From the NCBI GenBank assembly GCA_025463165.1, contig JAOBAU010000130.1:1-37844 (forward strand): 37,844 nucleotides of DNA, in the 5' to 3' direction. The notes beneath the pieces are model-generated. The model made no database searches and had not been told where the DNA came from. It was given only the letters and a program-made list of their open reading frames with translations. The translations under genes and the position numbers were made by a program. Positions 8,466 to 16,469 of this stretch are shown here, one piece after another. The DNA is from Acidobacteriota bacterium. GTDB taxonomy: Bacteria; Acidobacteriota; Thermoanaerobaculia; Gp7-AA8. The first letter of the stretch is position 1. Each line of letters opens with the position of its first letter.

Positions 8466-11400
8466 CCGTTCCGTTTCGGTTGATCGTCGCCGGCATGCAC
8501 CGGTCAGGCACGTCGTTCGTTGCCTCGCTGCTCGCGGCGTGGAACGTTCGGATGGGCGACCGGTTGGTCGCCGCCGACCGCGGGAATCCCGCCGGCTATT
8601 TCGAGGACGTCGATTTTCTGGAGCTCAACCGCCGCCTCCTTGTCGCCGCTGTTCCGCCGGAAGATGGCTATCGCGACTGGGGCTGGACGGAGAGCGAGAC
8701 GTTCGATGCCGGAGCGTTGCGCGCACATCGCGATGCGGCAGCGGCACTCATTGCCGCGCGCGATCGCGCAGGGCATTCGTGGGGGTGGAAGGATCCGCGC
8801 ACTTCACTCCTCCTGGATTTCTGGGATGACCTGCTCGGCGCGGACGCGCGCTTTCTTCTTGTCTATCGGCATCCGTGGGAAGTGGCCGATTCGATGCTGC
8901 GCACAGGCGCCGACATCTGGCTTACCAATCCGAGTTACCCCGCACGGATCTGGACGTATTACAACCGCAGCCTCCTCGACTTTCACCGGCGTCACGCCGA
9001 TCGAACGCTGCTCGTCAGCACCAATCGTCTGCTGCGCGATCCGGAAGCATTCGCCGCCCTGATTCGCCAGCGCTTCGGCATTGAGGCCGATGCGAAGACG
9101 ATCGCGAGTCTTCGCGCGGAGGGCTCGTTCGTCTCGTTTCCGGACGACGATCCGCTGCCGCGTCTGTGGCGATCCACGAACCCTGAGGCGATGGAACTGC
9201 TGGCGGCGCTCGACGATGCCGCCGATCTCGGCAACGATCGCGCGCGGGAAACGAAAGCTGCGCATCGAACGGCGACGCGACCGCGTCTCTCCGTCATCAT
9301 TCCCTGCCACGACGACGGCGATTACCTGATCGATGCCGTGGCCAGCGTAGAGCGCAACACGCCCGCGGATACGGAGCTGATCGTCGTCGATGACGGCTCG
9401 TCGCAGCCGCGCACGCGCGACGTGCTCGCCGCGCTTCGCGAAGCGGGACATCGCGTCATCGAACAACCGCACTCCGGTTTGTCGGCGGCGCGCAACACCG
9501 GAATCGTTGCATCGAGTGGCGATTACGTGCTGCCGCTCGACGCTGACAATCGCCTGCTGCCGGGCTTCGCCGCGGACGCGGTGGCGCTGCTGGACGCCGA
9601 TCCGTCCGCCGGCGTGGTCTACGGCGATCGCCGCGAGTTCGGCGCGCGAAGCGGCGACGTCGCGGTGCCGGAGCTCGAGCTGCCGCGGATGCTCTGGAGC
9701 AATTACATCGACGCCTGCGCCGTGTTTCGCCGCGCGGTCTGGAGCGACTGCAACGGCTACGACGTCGCGTTCACCGACTGGGAGGATTGGGATTTCTGGC
9801 TTGGCGCGGCGGAGCGCGGGTGGCGGTTCGTTCATCTGCCGCGGCCGACGTTCGAGTATCGCATCCGTCCCGATTCGCTGCACCAGCGGTTCCTCCGCCG
9901 CGACGATTACCCGTCGACGCTGCGCCGTCTGTACGAGAAGCATCGCGAACTCGTATCGACGCACGCCGCCGAAATCCTCATCGCCGCGCACGTCGAGCGA
10001 CGCGCGCTCTTCCGAGATACCGAAGCGATGCGCGCATCACGCGACGCCATTCAGGCGGAGATCGATCGGCTGGCGGTCGGGACGCGGGAGCAGCTCGCCG
10101 CGCTGCAGGAGATCGTCGCGGCACGCGATGCCGAACTGGCCTCGGTGAAGTTCGTGCTGGCAGCTCGCGACGAAGAGCTGGCCTCGCTGCGGCCTCGAGC
10201 GTCAGTCGCGTCGCCGGAGAATGCGCTGACGGACGCGACGCGCGTCTTCACGATCATCGCCCGCAACTATCTCGCTCACGCGCGCGTGCTCGCGGCGAGT
10301 CTGGCGCGTCACAATCCCGGAGCTCGTCTGCACGTCGTCGTGCTCGACGATCCGGACCTCGCGCCGGAGCCGTCATTCGAGATCATTCCAGTGGACGAGC
10401 TTCCGTTCGAGCCGCCATCGGATCTCTACACGATGGCCGCGATCTACGACGTCACCGAGCTTGCGACGGCCGTAAAGCCGTGGGCGTTCGAGTACTTCTT
10501 CGAGCGCGGCGCATCGGTCGTGATCTATCTCGATCCCGATATCGAGGTTTTCGACTCGCTCGCACCGCTCGAGTCGTTGACGCGCGAGCAGGGAATGGTT
10601 CTCACGCCTCACATCACCGAGCCGCTGCCGCGCGATGGGAAGCATCCCGACGAGCGCGATCTGCTGCTGTCCGGCGTCTACAACCTCGGCTTCCTCGCGC
10701 TCTCCGCCGATGCGGCGAAGACGATGCTGCCATGGTGGCGCGAGCGTCTGCGGCGCGATTGCCTCAACGATCCGCCAGGCGGATTGTTCGTCGATCAGCG
10801 CTGGATCGATCTCGCACCGGCGCTGTTCGAGCCGTCGATCCTCAAAGACGCCGGATACAACGTCGCTTACTGGAATCTGGCTCACCGCGTGCTCGCACGT
10901 GAAGGCGATCGCATGCTGGTGAACGGGCAGCCGCTGCGCTTTTTTCACTACAGCGGTTTTTCTCCGCGTGCGCCGCACGTGCTCTCGAAGCATCAGCATG
11001 GATCGCTTCGCATCCGCCTGAGCGAAAGGCCGCTCCTTGCCGAGCTCTGCGAGCGTTACGCCGCCGCGCTGGAGGAGGCCGGCTTTGCCGACTGCTGCGC
11101 GATGCCGTATGGATTCGCAGCGACCGCCGATGGACTGCCGCTCGATGCGCGGACGCGTAGAGTGCTCCGCCGCACGTATCTCGAGGATGAAGCGGGCGGG
11201 CGCGCGCCGTCGTTTCCGAATCCGTTCTCGTCCGCTGGCGCGGCCGACGTCGTGCAGCGTCTGTTGCGCCCATCACCGCACGCACCCGGCATTCCCATCT
11301 GGCTCGGCGAGATCTGGAACGATCGGGCGGATCTGCGCATCGCGTTTCCGCGCATCGACTCCGCCGACGCGGAGCGATTTCTTCAGTGGGTACGGACGCA

Positions 11401-12916
11401 GGGTGTTCGCGAACACGCCATTCCTCCGCAACTCATTCCGGCCGCAAATCCCGAGATCGCGCTGCAGGCAGCGCGCGCCAAGAATCTTGCTGCCGGTGTC
11501 AACGTGTACGGCTATGCATTCGCGGAGAGCGGTACCGGACAGATCGTCCGCTCCGTCGTCGCCGCGCTCGCCGCGGAAGGGATTCCGTACGCGGTCGTGC
11601 CGTTCACGCGCACGATCAGCCGGCAGCAACGCGAGTTTGCCGATCTCGGCGCGGTCGCTCCGTCATTTGACACGAATCTGATCTGCGTCAACGCCGACCA
11701 GGTGCCGCTGTTCTTCGAGAGCATGCGCGAGCAACTGCTGCCCGGCGCACGCAACATCGGTCTCTGGGCGTGGGAAATCGAAGAGCTTCCCGCAGCGATG
11801 GCCGCGAGCGAGCGCTATCTGGACGAGGTGTGGGGCATCAGCAGTTTCACCGCAGCGGCGCTGGCTCGCCGTCTCACGAAGCCCGTGCGCGCGTTTCCGC
11901 TGCCGGTCGTGGTGCCGGAAGTGCGACGTCGCACGCGCGCCGAGCTCGGGATGCCGGAAGGCTTCCTCTTTCTCTTCTGCTTCGATTACGACAGCGTCTT
12001 TCGCCGCAAAAACCCGCTCGCGATCGTGGCCGCGTTCCGGCAGGCGTTTGCCGATCGCGCGGACGTCGTGCTCTACGTCAAAACTACGAACGCCGAGCGG
12101 CACGCGGCGGAAGATGAAGCGCTGCGCACCGCCGCCGGAGGTTGCGCGAACATCGTCATTCGCGATGCCTACGTCACGAGCGACGACTACTTCTCGATGC
12201 TCGATGCCTGCGACTGCTACGTTTCGCTCCATCGTTCGGAAGGTTTCGGCCTGACGGTCGCGGAGGCGATGGCGCTCGGCAAGCCGGTGATCAGCACTGC
12301 GTATTCGTCGACGCTGGAGTTTGCGAACGAGTCGAACAGCTTTCCGGTGCCGGCGCGGATGGTCGAGGTGGGCGAGGGCGCACCGCCATATTCGTCCTCC
12401 TCGCGCTGGGCGGAGCCCGATGTCGCGATCGCCGCCCAACAGATGGCTCGCGTCTGCGCCAATCGCGAAGAAGCGGCAGCCGTCGGTGCCCGCGCGCGCG
12501 CCGACATCGAGGCGCTGCACGGTCCGTCGGCGCGCGGACCGCTGCTGCGCCGGCTGCTGGACGAGCATCGTCGCAGACGCGAGACGTTCATGCCGCCAAT
12601 GGAGGTGACAGTGGAACCAACCGCTCTTTTCGAAGCCGACGCCTCAGCCGTGGAGTCGCTCCTCGGCGTCCCGCGGCCGGACCTTCCGTCGAGGATGCAG
12701 CGACTCGCGACCCCGTTGCGCCGCCTGGTGCTGCGCTTCATCCGCGTCTACTGGGTGCAGCAACTCGCGGTCGATCGAGCACTGCTCGCCGCGATGCGCA
12801 CGCTGCGTCGCGAGTCCCGTAACGAGAGCGTTCGCATACGCGAGCAGTTGACCGAGCTCTCTGACGAAGTACGAGCGCTGCGCGAACGGATCGACGGTCC
12901 CGGCGGACGCGAGTGA
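8462..12916 (+). CDS. giant four-module sulfotransferase-glycosyltransferase
   Basis: A 1484-residue cytoplasmic protein with no membrane segments. Modules in order: (i) sulfotransferase-like, about 1-250, with a P-loop GMHRSGTSF (11-19) of the PAPS-binding type and later KDPRTSL and YRHPWEVADSML; (ii) GT2 family, about 275-510, starting SVIIPCHDDGDYL with LPLDADNR as the DxD region near 359; (iii) a helical linker, about 515-585, rich in Ala/Glu/Arg heptads; (iv) a GT8-like or nucleotide-diphospho-sugar domain, about 590-870, with YLDPDIEVFD near 690; (v) a GT4/GT-B domain, about 1010-1385, with the donor-site signature SEGFGLTVAEAMALGKPVIS (1259-1278). A helical tail follows. It probably builds several linkages of one surface glycan and may sulfate it. 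Coupled both sides by ATGA and GTGA overlaps. Confidence 0.88.
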   Translation: MTVPFRLIVAGMHRSGTSFVASLLAAWNVRMGDRLVAADRGNPAGYFEDVDFLELNRRLLVAAVPPEDGYRDWGWTESETFDAGALRAHRDAAAALIAARDRAGHSWGWKDPRTSLLLDFWDDLLGADARFLLVYRHPWEVADSMLRTGADIWLTNPSYPARIWTYYNRSLLDFHRRHADRTLLVSTNRLLRDPEAFAALIRQRFGIEADAKTIASLRAEGSFVSFPDDDPLPRLWRSTNPEAMELLAALDDAADLGNDRARETKAAHRTATRPRLSVIIPCHDDGDYLIDAVASVERNTPADTELIVVDDGSSQPRTRDVLAALREAGHRVIEQPHSGLSAARNTGIVASSGDYVLPLDADNRLLPGFAADAVALLDADPSAGVVYGDRREFGARSGDVAVPELELPRMLWSNYIDACAVFRRAVWSDCNGYDVAFTDWEDWDFWLGAAERGWRFVHLPRPTFEYRIRPDSLHQRFLRRDDYPSTLRRLYEKHRELVSTHAAEILIAAHVERRALFRDTEAMRASRDAIQAEIDRLAVGTREQLAALQEIVAARDAELASVKFVLAARDEELASLRPRASVASPENALTDATRVFTIIARNYLAHARVLAASLARHNPGARLHVVVLDDPDLAPEPSFEIIPVDELPFEPPSDLYTMAAIYDVTELATAVKPWAFEYFFERGASVVIYLDPDIEVFDSLAPLESLTREQGMVLTPHITEPLPRDGKHPDERDLLLSGVYNLGFLALSADAAKTMLPWWRERLRRDCLNDPPGGLFVDQRWIDLAPALFEPSILKDAGYNVAYWNLAHRVLAREGDRMLVNGQPLRFFHYSGFSPRAPHVLSKHQHGSLRIRLSERPLLAELCERYAAALEEAGFADCCAMPYGFAATADGLPLDARTRRVLRRTYLEDEAGGRAPSFPNPFSSAGAADVVQRLLRPSPHAPGIPIWLGEIWNDRADLRIAFPRIDSADAERFLQWVRTQGVREHAIPPQLIPAANPEIALQAARAKNLAAGVNVYGYAFAESGTGQIVRSVVAALAAEGIPYAVVPFTRTISRQQREFADLGAVAPSFDTNLICVNADQVPLFFESMREQLLPGARNIGLWAWEIEELPAAMAASERYLDEVWGISSFTAAALARRLTKPVRAFPLPVVVPEVRRRTRAELGMPEGFLFLFCFDYDSVFRRKNPLAIVAAFRQAFADRADVVLYVKTTNAERHAAEDEALRTAAGGCANIVIRDAYVTSDDYFSMLDACDCYVSLHRSEGFGLTVAEAMALGKPVISTAYSSTLEFANESNSFPVPARMVEVGEGAPPYSSSSRWAEPDVAIAAQQMARVCANREEAAAVGARARADIEALHGPSARGPLLRRLLDEHRRRRETFMPPMEVTVEPTALFEADASAVESLLGVPRPDLPSRMQRLATPLRRLVLRFIRVYWVQQLAVDRALLAAMRTLRRESRNESVRIREQLTELSDEVRALRERIDGPGGRE

Positions 12917-14310
12917 ACGAGCCGCTCGCGGATCGTCTCGCGGCGGCCGAACGGAGAATCGAGGAGCTCGAAGCCGAGCTCCAGCGCGAGCGCGAGCGTT
13001 CTCGCTATTCGCAGCAGCGGCTGGCGACGAAGGAGCGCGAGGTCCAGGACATCCATCGCTCCCGCGCCTGGGGACTCGTCGCTGCACTCCGTTCGCTCAA
13101 GCATCGTCTGGTCGACCCGCTGCTCGGTCGCGTCGGCATCGCGTGGCCGCGTCGTCGCGCCGCCGCGTCGCCGGCGGAGACGGGCCAGCCGTCGTCGTAT
13201 CCGCGTTCTCGTCAGGATGCGTACGACGTCATTTGCTTCTCGACCTGTGACTGGGATTCTCGTTTTCAACGGCCGCAACAACTGATGTCGCTCTTCGCGG
13301 CGGCGGGGCATCGCGTGTTCTACATCAGCCAGCAGTTCCGTCGCGACGGTCCGAGCTGGGCGATCGCGCGGAAGCGGCACAACGTCTACGAAGTCACGTT
13401 CCGCGGCAAAGTGCTCAATGTCTATGCTCACGGTCTCCGCGATCGCGCGCGCGATCTTCTGATGGATGGCCTCGACGCACTCCGCCGCGACGTCTCGATC
13501 GAAGCGGCGGCGATGATCGTGCAGCTGCCGTTTTGGTGGCCGCTGGCGCGCGAGGCGCGCGAGCGATTCGGCTGGCCGATTCTTTACGACTGCATGGATC
13601 TTCACTCCGGCTTCGCGACGGTGCGCAAGGCGATGGTGATTCAGGAAGACGAGATGCTGGCGAAGGCGGACGTGGTCGTTGCCAGCTCCGCGCTGCTCGA
13701 GCAGCGTGCGTTGACGAAGCGCGATGCAGTCGTCCTGTTGCGTAACGCGTGCGACTTCGAGCATTTCGCGAAAACGCCGAGTGCGAACAATGCACGGCCG
13801 GTGATCGGCTACTACGGCGCGATTGCCGACTGGTTCGACTCCGCGCTTGTCGCCGAGCTCGCCGAGCGCAGACCGGAGTGGGATTTCATCCTCGTCGGAT
13901 CGACGTACGGCGCCGACATCTCTCCTTTCGCGAATCTTCCGAATGTCTCACTGCCGGGCGAAGAGGCGTACGAATCGCTTCCGGAATGGCTCGGGCGTTT
14001 CGACGTGGCGATCATCCCGTTCAAACGAACGAAGCTGACCGAGGCGACGAATCCGGTGAAGGTGTACGAGATGCTTGCGGGTGGAAAGCCGATCGTCTCC
14101 GTTCCGATCCCGGAAGTCGCGGCGCTCGCGCCGCTCGTTCGTCTTGCATCGAGCGCGGAAGAATTCGAGCGTGAGATCACGGCCGCGCTCGCGTACGACG
14201 CCGGCTCAGCGGAGGAGCGTCGTGCCTTCGCGCGCGAACACACATGGAATCGGCGATTCGAAGTACTGCAATCGGTGACGAACGAGGCGGTTGAAAGGCG
14301 AGCGGACTGA
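12913..14310 (+). CDS. coiled-coil glycosyltransferase, GT4-like
   Basis: Starts at GTG 12913, overlapping the previous stop as GTGA; 465 residues. Residues 5-48 form a heptad-rich coiled coil, followed by SRAWGLVAALRSLKHRL, a sequence often seen ahead of GT modules. The GT-B domain (about 104-455) opens with DVICFSTCDWDSRFQRPQQL and contains ILYDCMD, VIGYYGAIADWFD and a donor-site-like stretch TEATNPVKVYEMLAGGKPIV. It is a clear paralogue of the central domain of the 736-residue protein at 16470-18680 (shared DWxxRxQRPQQLxSxFAxAGHRVF). Substrate is unknown; it belongs to the glycan operon that starts at 7734. Confidence 0.87.
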   Translation: MNEPLADRLAAAERRIEELEAELQRERERSRYSQQRLATKEREVQDIHRSRAWGLVAALRSLKHRLVDPLLGRVGIAWPRRRAAASPAETGQPSSYPRSRQDAYDVICFSTCDWDSRFQRPQQLMSLFAAAGHRVFYISQQFRRDGPSWAIARKRHNVYEVTFRGKVLNVYAHGLRDRARDLLMDGLDALRRDVSIEAAAMIVQLPFWWPLAREARERFGWPILYDCMDLHSGFATVRKAMVIQEDEMLAKADVVVASSALLEQRALTKRDAVVLLRNACDFEHFAKTPSANNARPVIGYYGAIADWFDSALVAELAERRPEWDFILVGSTYGADISPFANLPNVSLPGEEAYESLPEWLGRFDVAIIPFKRTKLTEATNPVKVYEMLAGGKPIVSVPIPEVAALAPLVRLASSAEEFEREITAALAYDAGSAEERRAFAREHTWNRRFEVLQSVTNEAVERRAD

Positions 14311-14332
14311 AACGTCTGATTCCGGCGCGTGT

Positions 14333-14338
14333 TAACGT
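14333..14338 (+). promoter_or_regulatory. TAnnnT -10 element (TAACGT) before wecB
   Basis: TAACGT lies 9 bases before ATG 14348 in the 37-base gap after the upstream operon. No Shine-Dalgarno is present, which fits an extra, leaderless promoter for wecB. Confidence 0.35.
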
Positions 14339-14347
14339 CCGCGCTCC

Positions 14348-15511
14348 ATGCCCCATGTCCTGTTCGTGTTTGGCACCCGGCCCGAAGCGATCAAGCTCGC
14401 ACCCCTGATCGAGGAGCTCCGCCGCAATCCTTCGTTTGACGTTCGCGTCTGCGTCACCGGCCAGCACCGCGAGATGCTCGCGCAGGTGCTGCGGCTGTTC
14501 GACATCGTTCCCGAGTTCGATCTCGATCTGATGACGCTCGATCAGGGTCTCAGTGAGATGACCGCGGCGATTCTGGCGGGGATGCGTGACGTGCTGCGCT
14601 CGACGCGCCCTGACCTCGTCGTCGTTCAGGGCGATACGACGAGCGCGTTCGCGGCGGGACTGGCGGCGTTCTATGCCGGCATCGACGTCGCCCACGTCGA
14701 AGCGGGCCTGCGCAGCGGCGATTCCCTCGCGCCGTGGCCGGAGGAAGTGAATCGCAAACTGCTCAGCATCGTCACGCGTTACCACTTCGCGCCGACGGAG
14801 GAATCACGCGCAAATCTTCTGCGCGAAGGAACCGATCCGGCGCAGATTTTCGTGACCGGAAACACCGTGATCGACGCGTTGAAGAAGGCAGCGTCGCGCA
14901 TCGACGGTGATGACGTGCTGCGCGCCAGGCTCGACTCGGAATTCTCGTTTCTCGATCGCCGGCGGCGACTCATTCTCGTCACCGGCCATCGGCGTGAGAG
15001 CTTCGGCTCCGGTTTCGAGTCGATCTGCGACGCGCTTGCCGAGATCGCGGGCGAGCACGAGGACGTCGAGATCGTCTATCCAGTGCATCTCAATCCGAAC
15101 GTGATGCTACCCGTACATCGCATTCTCGGCAGGAACGCTCGCATTCATCTCATCGAGCCGATCGACTACCTGTCGTTCGTGTATCTGATGACGCGCAGCG
15201 AATTCATCCTCACCGACTCCGGCGGCGTGCAGGAGGAAGCGTCGACGCTCGGCAAGCCGGTATTGATCCTGCGCGAAACGACGGAGCGACCCGAGGCGGT
15301 GAGTGAAGGGAACGCCCGCGTCGTCGGTACCGACCGCGAGACGATCGTGTCGGAGACGAGGCTGCTGCTGCACGATGCAGCGCATCGTGCGGCGATGAGT
15401 CAACCGAGCCTGGCGTTCGGAGACGGGAAGGCTGCGGAGCGGATTGCGGAAGTCCTGCTCGAGGCTACGCTGAGCGACCGCTGTCGCGCCGCATCCCCAC
15501 GAGCAACATGA
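14348..15511 (+). CDS. wecB: UDP-N-acetylglucosamine 2-epimerase (non-hydrolysing)
   Basis: Converts UDP-GlcNAc to UDP-ManNAc in the cytoplasm, a precursor for ManNAc-containing glycans. The 387-residue length is standard. Family landmarks are all present: FGTRPEAIKLAP (8-19), VQGDTTSA with D96, HVEAGLRSGD with E118, WPEEVNR (130-136), TGHRRESFG with H214, DSGGVQEEA (290-298) and TERPEAV (312-318). These match the catalytic Asp, Glu and His positions of the E. coli enzyme. The last 47 bases overlap the convergent methyltransferase gene. It implies the locus makes a ManNAc- or ManNAcA-containing polymer, although no WecC dehydrogenase is in the window. Confidence 0.95.
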   Translation: MPHVLFVFGTRPEAIKLAPLIEELRRNPSFDVRVCVTGQHREMLAQVLRLFDIVPEFDLDLMTLDQGLSEMTAAILAGMRDVLRSTRPDLVVVQGDTTSAFAAGLAAFYAGIDVAHVEAGLRSGDSLAPWPEEVNRKLLSIVTRYHFAPTEESRANLLREGTDPAQIFVTGNTVIDALKKAASRIDGDDVLRARLDSEFSFLDRRRRLILVTGHRRESFGSGFESICDALAEIAGEHEDVEIVYPVHLNPNVMLPVHRILGRNARIHLIEPIDYLSFVYLMTRSEFILTDSGGVQEEASTLGKPVLILRETTERPEAVSEGNARVVGTDRETIVSETRLLLHDAAHRAAMSQPSLAFGDGKAAERIAEVLLEATLSDRCRAASPRAT

Positions 15512-16388
15512 AGTCACTCACCAGCATCCCCGAGTCGATCAGCGCATCTTCGACGTCGAGAATGGCCTGGACGCGGTCCATGGCGTCGCGCCGATCGAGA
15601 GTGAAGTTGTGGACGATGCCGTTGTAGAGCAGGTGCTGAATCGTACCGCCGAGATTGCGGATCTCGACCACGCGGAAGAATTGGCGGAAGAGAGGAACGA
15701 TCTCCGCCGAGCGAATCGATTCGAACGGTGACGCGGCCACCACGTCGCTCACCTCCGGACGGCCTTCATACGGCTTCACCGCGCCCCACCGCAACATGCG
15801 CAGATCCTCCGGCAACAATTCCATGAGCGTGCGGACGACGTCGATCTGTCGATCCGTCCACTGGAACTGCGTCGGCCCGACGAACTCCTCGAGAATGAAC
15901 AAGCCATTCGGTGTCAGCGCGTCATGCACCTGTGCCATCACATGCTCGAGCGCGAGAAAGTGGTGCAGGCTGTGGCTGGAGAAAACAAGGTCGTAGGTGT
16001 TCGGCGGCAGCAGCGACGTGTTGACGTCGGCAACGCGAAACTCGCCCGGGATTCCGTGCGCGATCCGCATCCGCTCGGCTTCCGCGATGCGCTCTTCACT
16101 CACGTCGATGCCGTGCAGCTCGCGAGTGCTGCCGGCGCTGAACACGGCGAGGCTCTTCTGCCCCGCGCCGCAGCCGAGGTCGAGACTGCGATGCGCGGGC
16201 GCTCCGAGCCGGCGGCCAGCCCATGTTTCCCACGGCAGGCCCTCGATCAGGCCGCGCGCGCGGTAGTGGGTATTGATCAGCGGATGGTCGAGCCACGCAT
16301 GCCATTCGCCGGACGCTTCGACGCGGAGATGATCGCCCCACTTGCGGCTCTCCGCGGCGAGGCGCGACGCGTAATCGATGTCAGACAC
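15465..16388 (-). CDS. class I SAM-dependent methyltransferase
   Basis: A 307-residue protein starting at GTG 16388 (GTG-TCT-GAC, MSDIDY). SAM motif I is SLDLGCGAGQKS (68-79), then HGIDVSEERIAEAE as the acidic ribose-binding strand and YDLVFSSHSLHHFLALEHVM as motif IV region. The N-terminal 65 residues (HAWLDHPLINTHYRARGLIEG) and the C-terminal 120 residues are extra to the core and presumably recognise the substrate. Location inside the glycan locus suggests a sugar or glycolipid acceptor; this is inference. It is transcribed against wecB (47-base convergent overlap) and divergent from the 736-residue glycosyltransferase. Confidence 0.85.
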   Translation of the reverse strand: MSDIDYASRLAAESRKWGDHLRVEASGEWHAWLDHPLINTHYRARGLIEGLPWETWAGRRLGAPAHRSLDLGCGAGQKSLAVFSAGSTRELHGIDVSEERIAEAERMRIAHGIPGEFRVADVNTSLLPPNTYDLVFSSHSLHHFLALEHVMAQVHDALTPNGLFILEEFVGPTQFQWTDRQIDVVRTLMELLPEDLRMLRWGAVKPYEGRPEVSDVVAASPFESIRSAEIVPLFRQFFRVVEIRNLGGTIQHLLYNGIVHNFTLDRRDAMDRVQAILDVEDALIDSGMLVSDFMLLVGMRRDSGRSA

Positions 16389-16394
16389 GCGACG

Positions 16395-16400
16395 ATCCTA
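16395..16400 (-). promoter_or_regulatory. TAnnnT -10 element (TAGGAT), leaderless-type
   Basis: On the minus strand TAGGAT ends 6 bases before the GTG start at 16388. A transcript from it would start at the GTG. It lies in the 81-base divergent promoter region. Confidence 0.4.
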
Positions 16401-16454
16401 ACCCGCGAACAGACAGCCTGGTCGAACGAACTCGCCAGCCGGAACGGCATCGGT

Positions 16455-16460
16455 TAGTCT
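16455..16460 (+). promoter_or_regulatory. TAnnnT -10 element (TAGTCT)
   Basis: TAGTCT lies 9 bases before ATG 16470, with no Shine-Dalgarno in between. It is the plus-strand counterpart in the same divergent region. Confidence 0.37.
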
Positions 16461-16469
16461 GTCGCGCTG

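Noticed and set aside
8804-9991. Long minus-strand open frame (395 codons) opposite the giant glycosyltransferase
   Set aside because: Arg/Ala/His-rich with no motif. It mirrors the GC-rich codon pattern of the real plus-strand gene, which has clear GT2 and sulfotransferase motifs.
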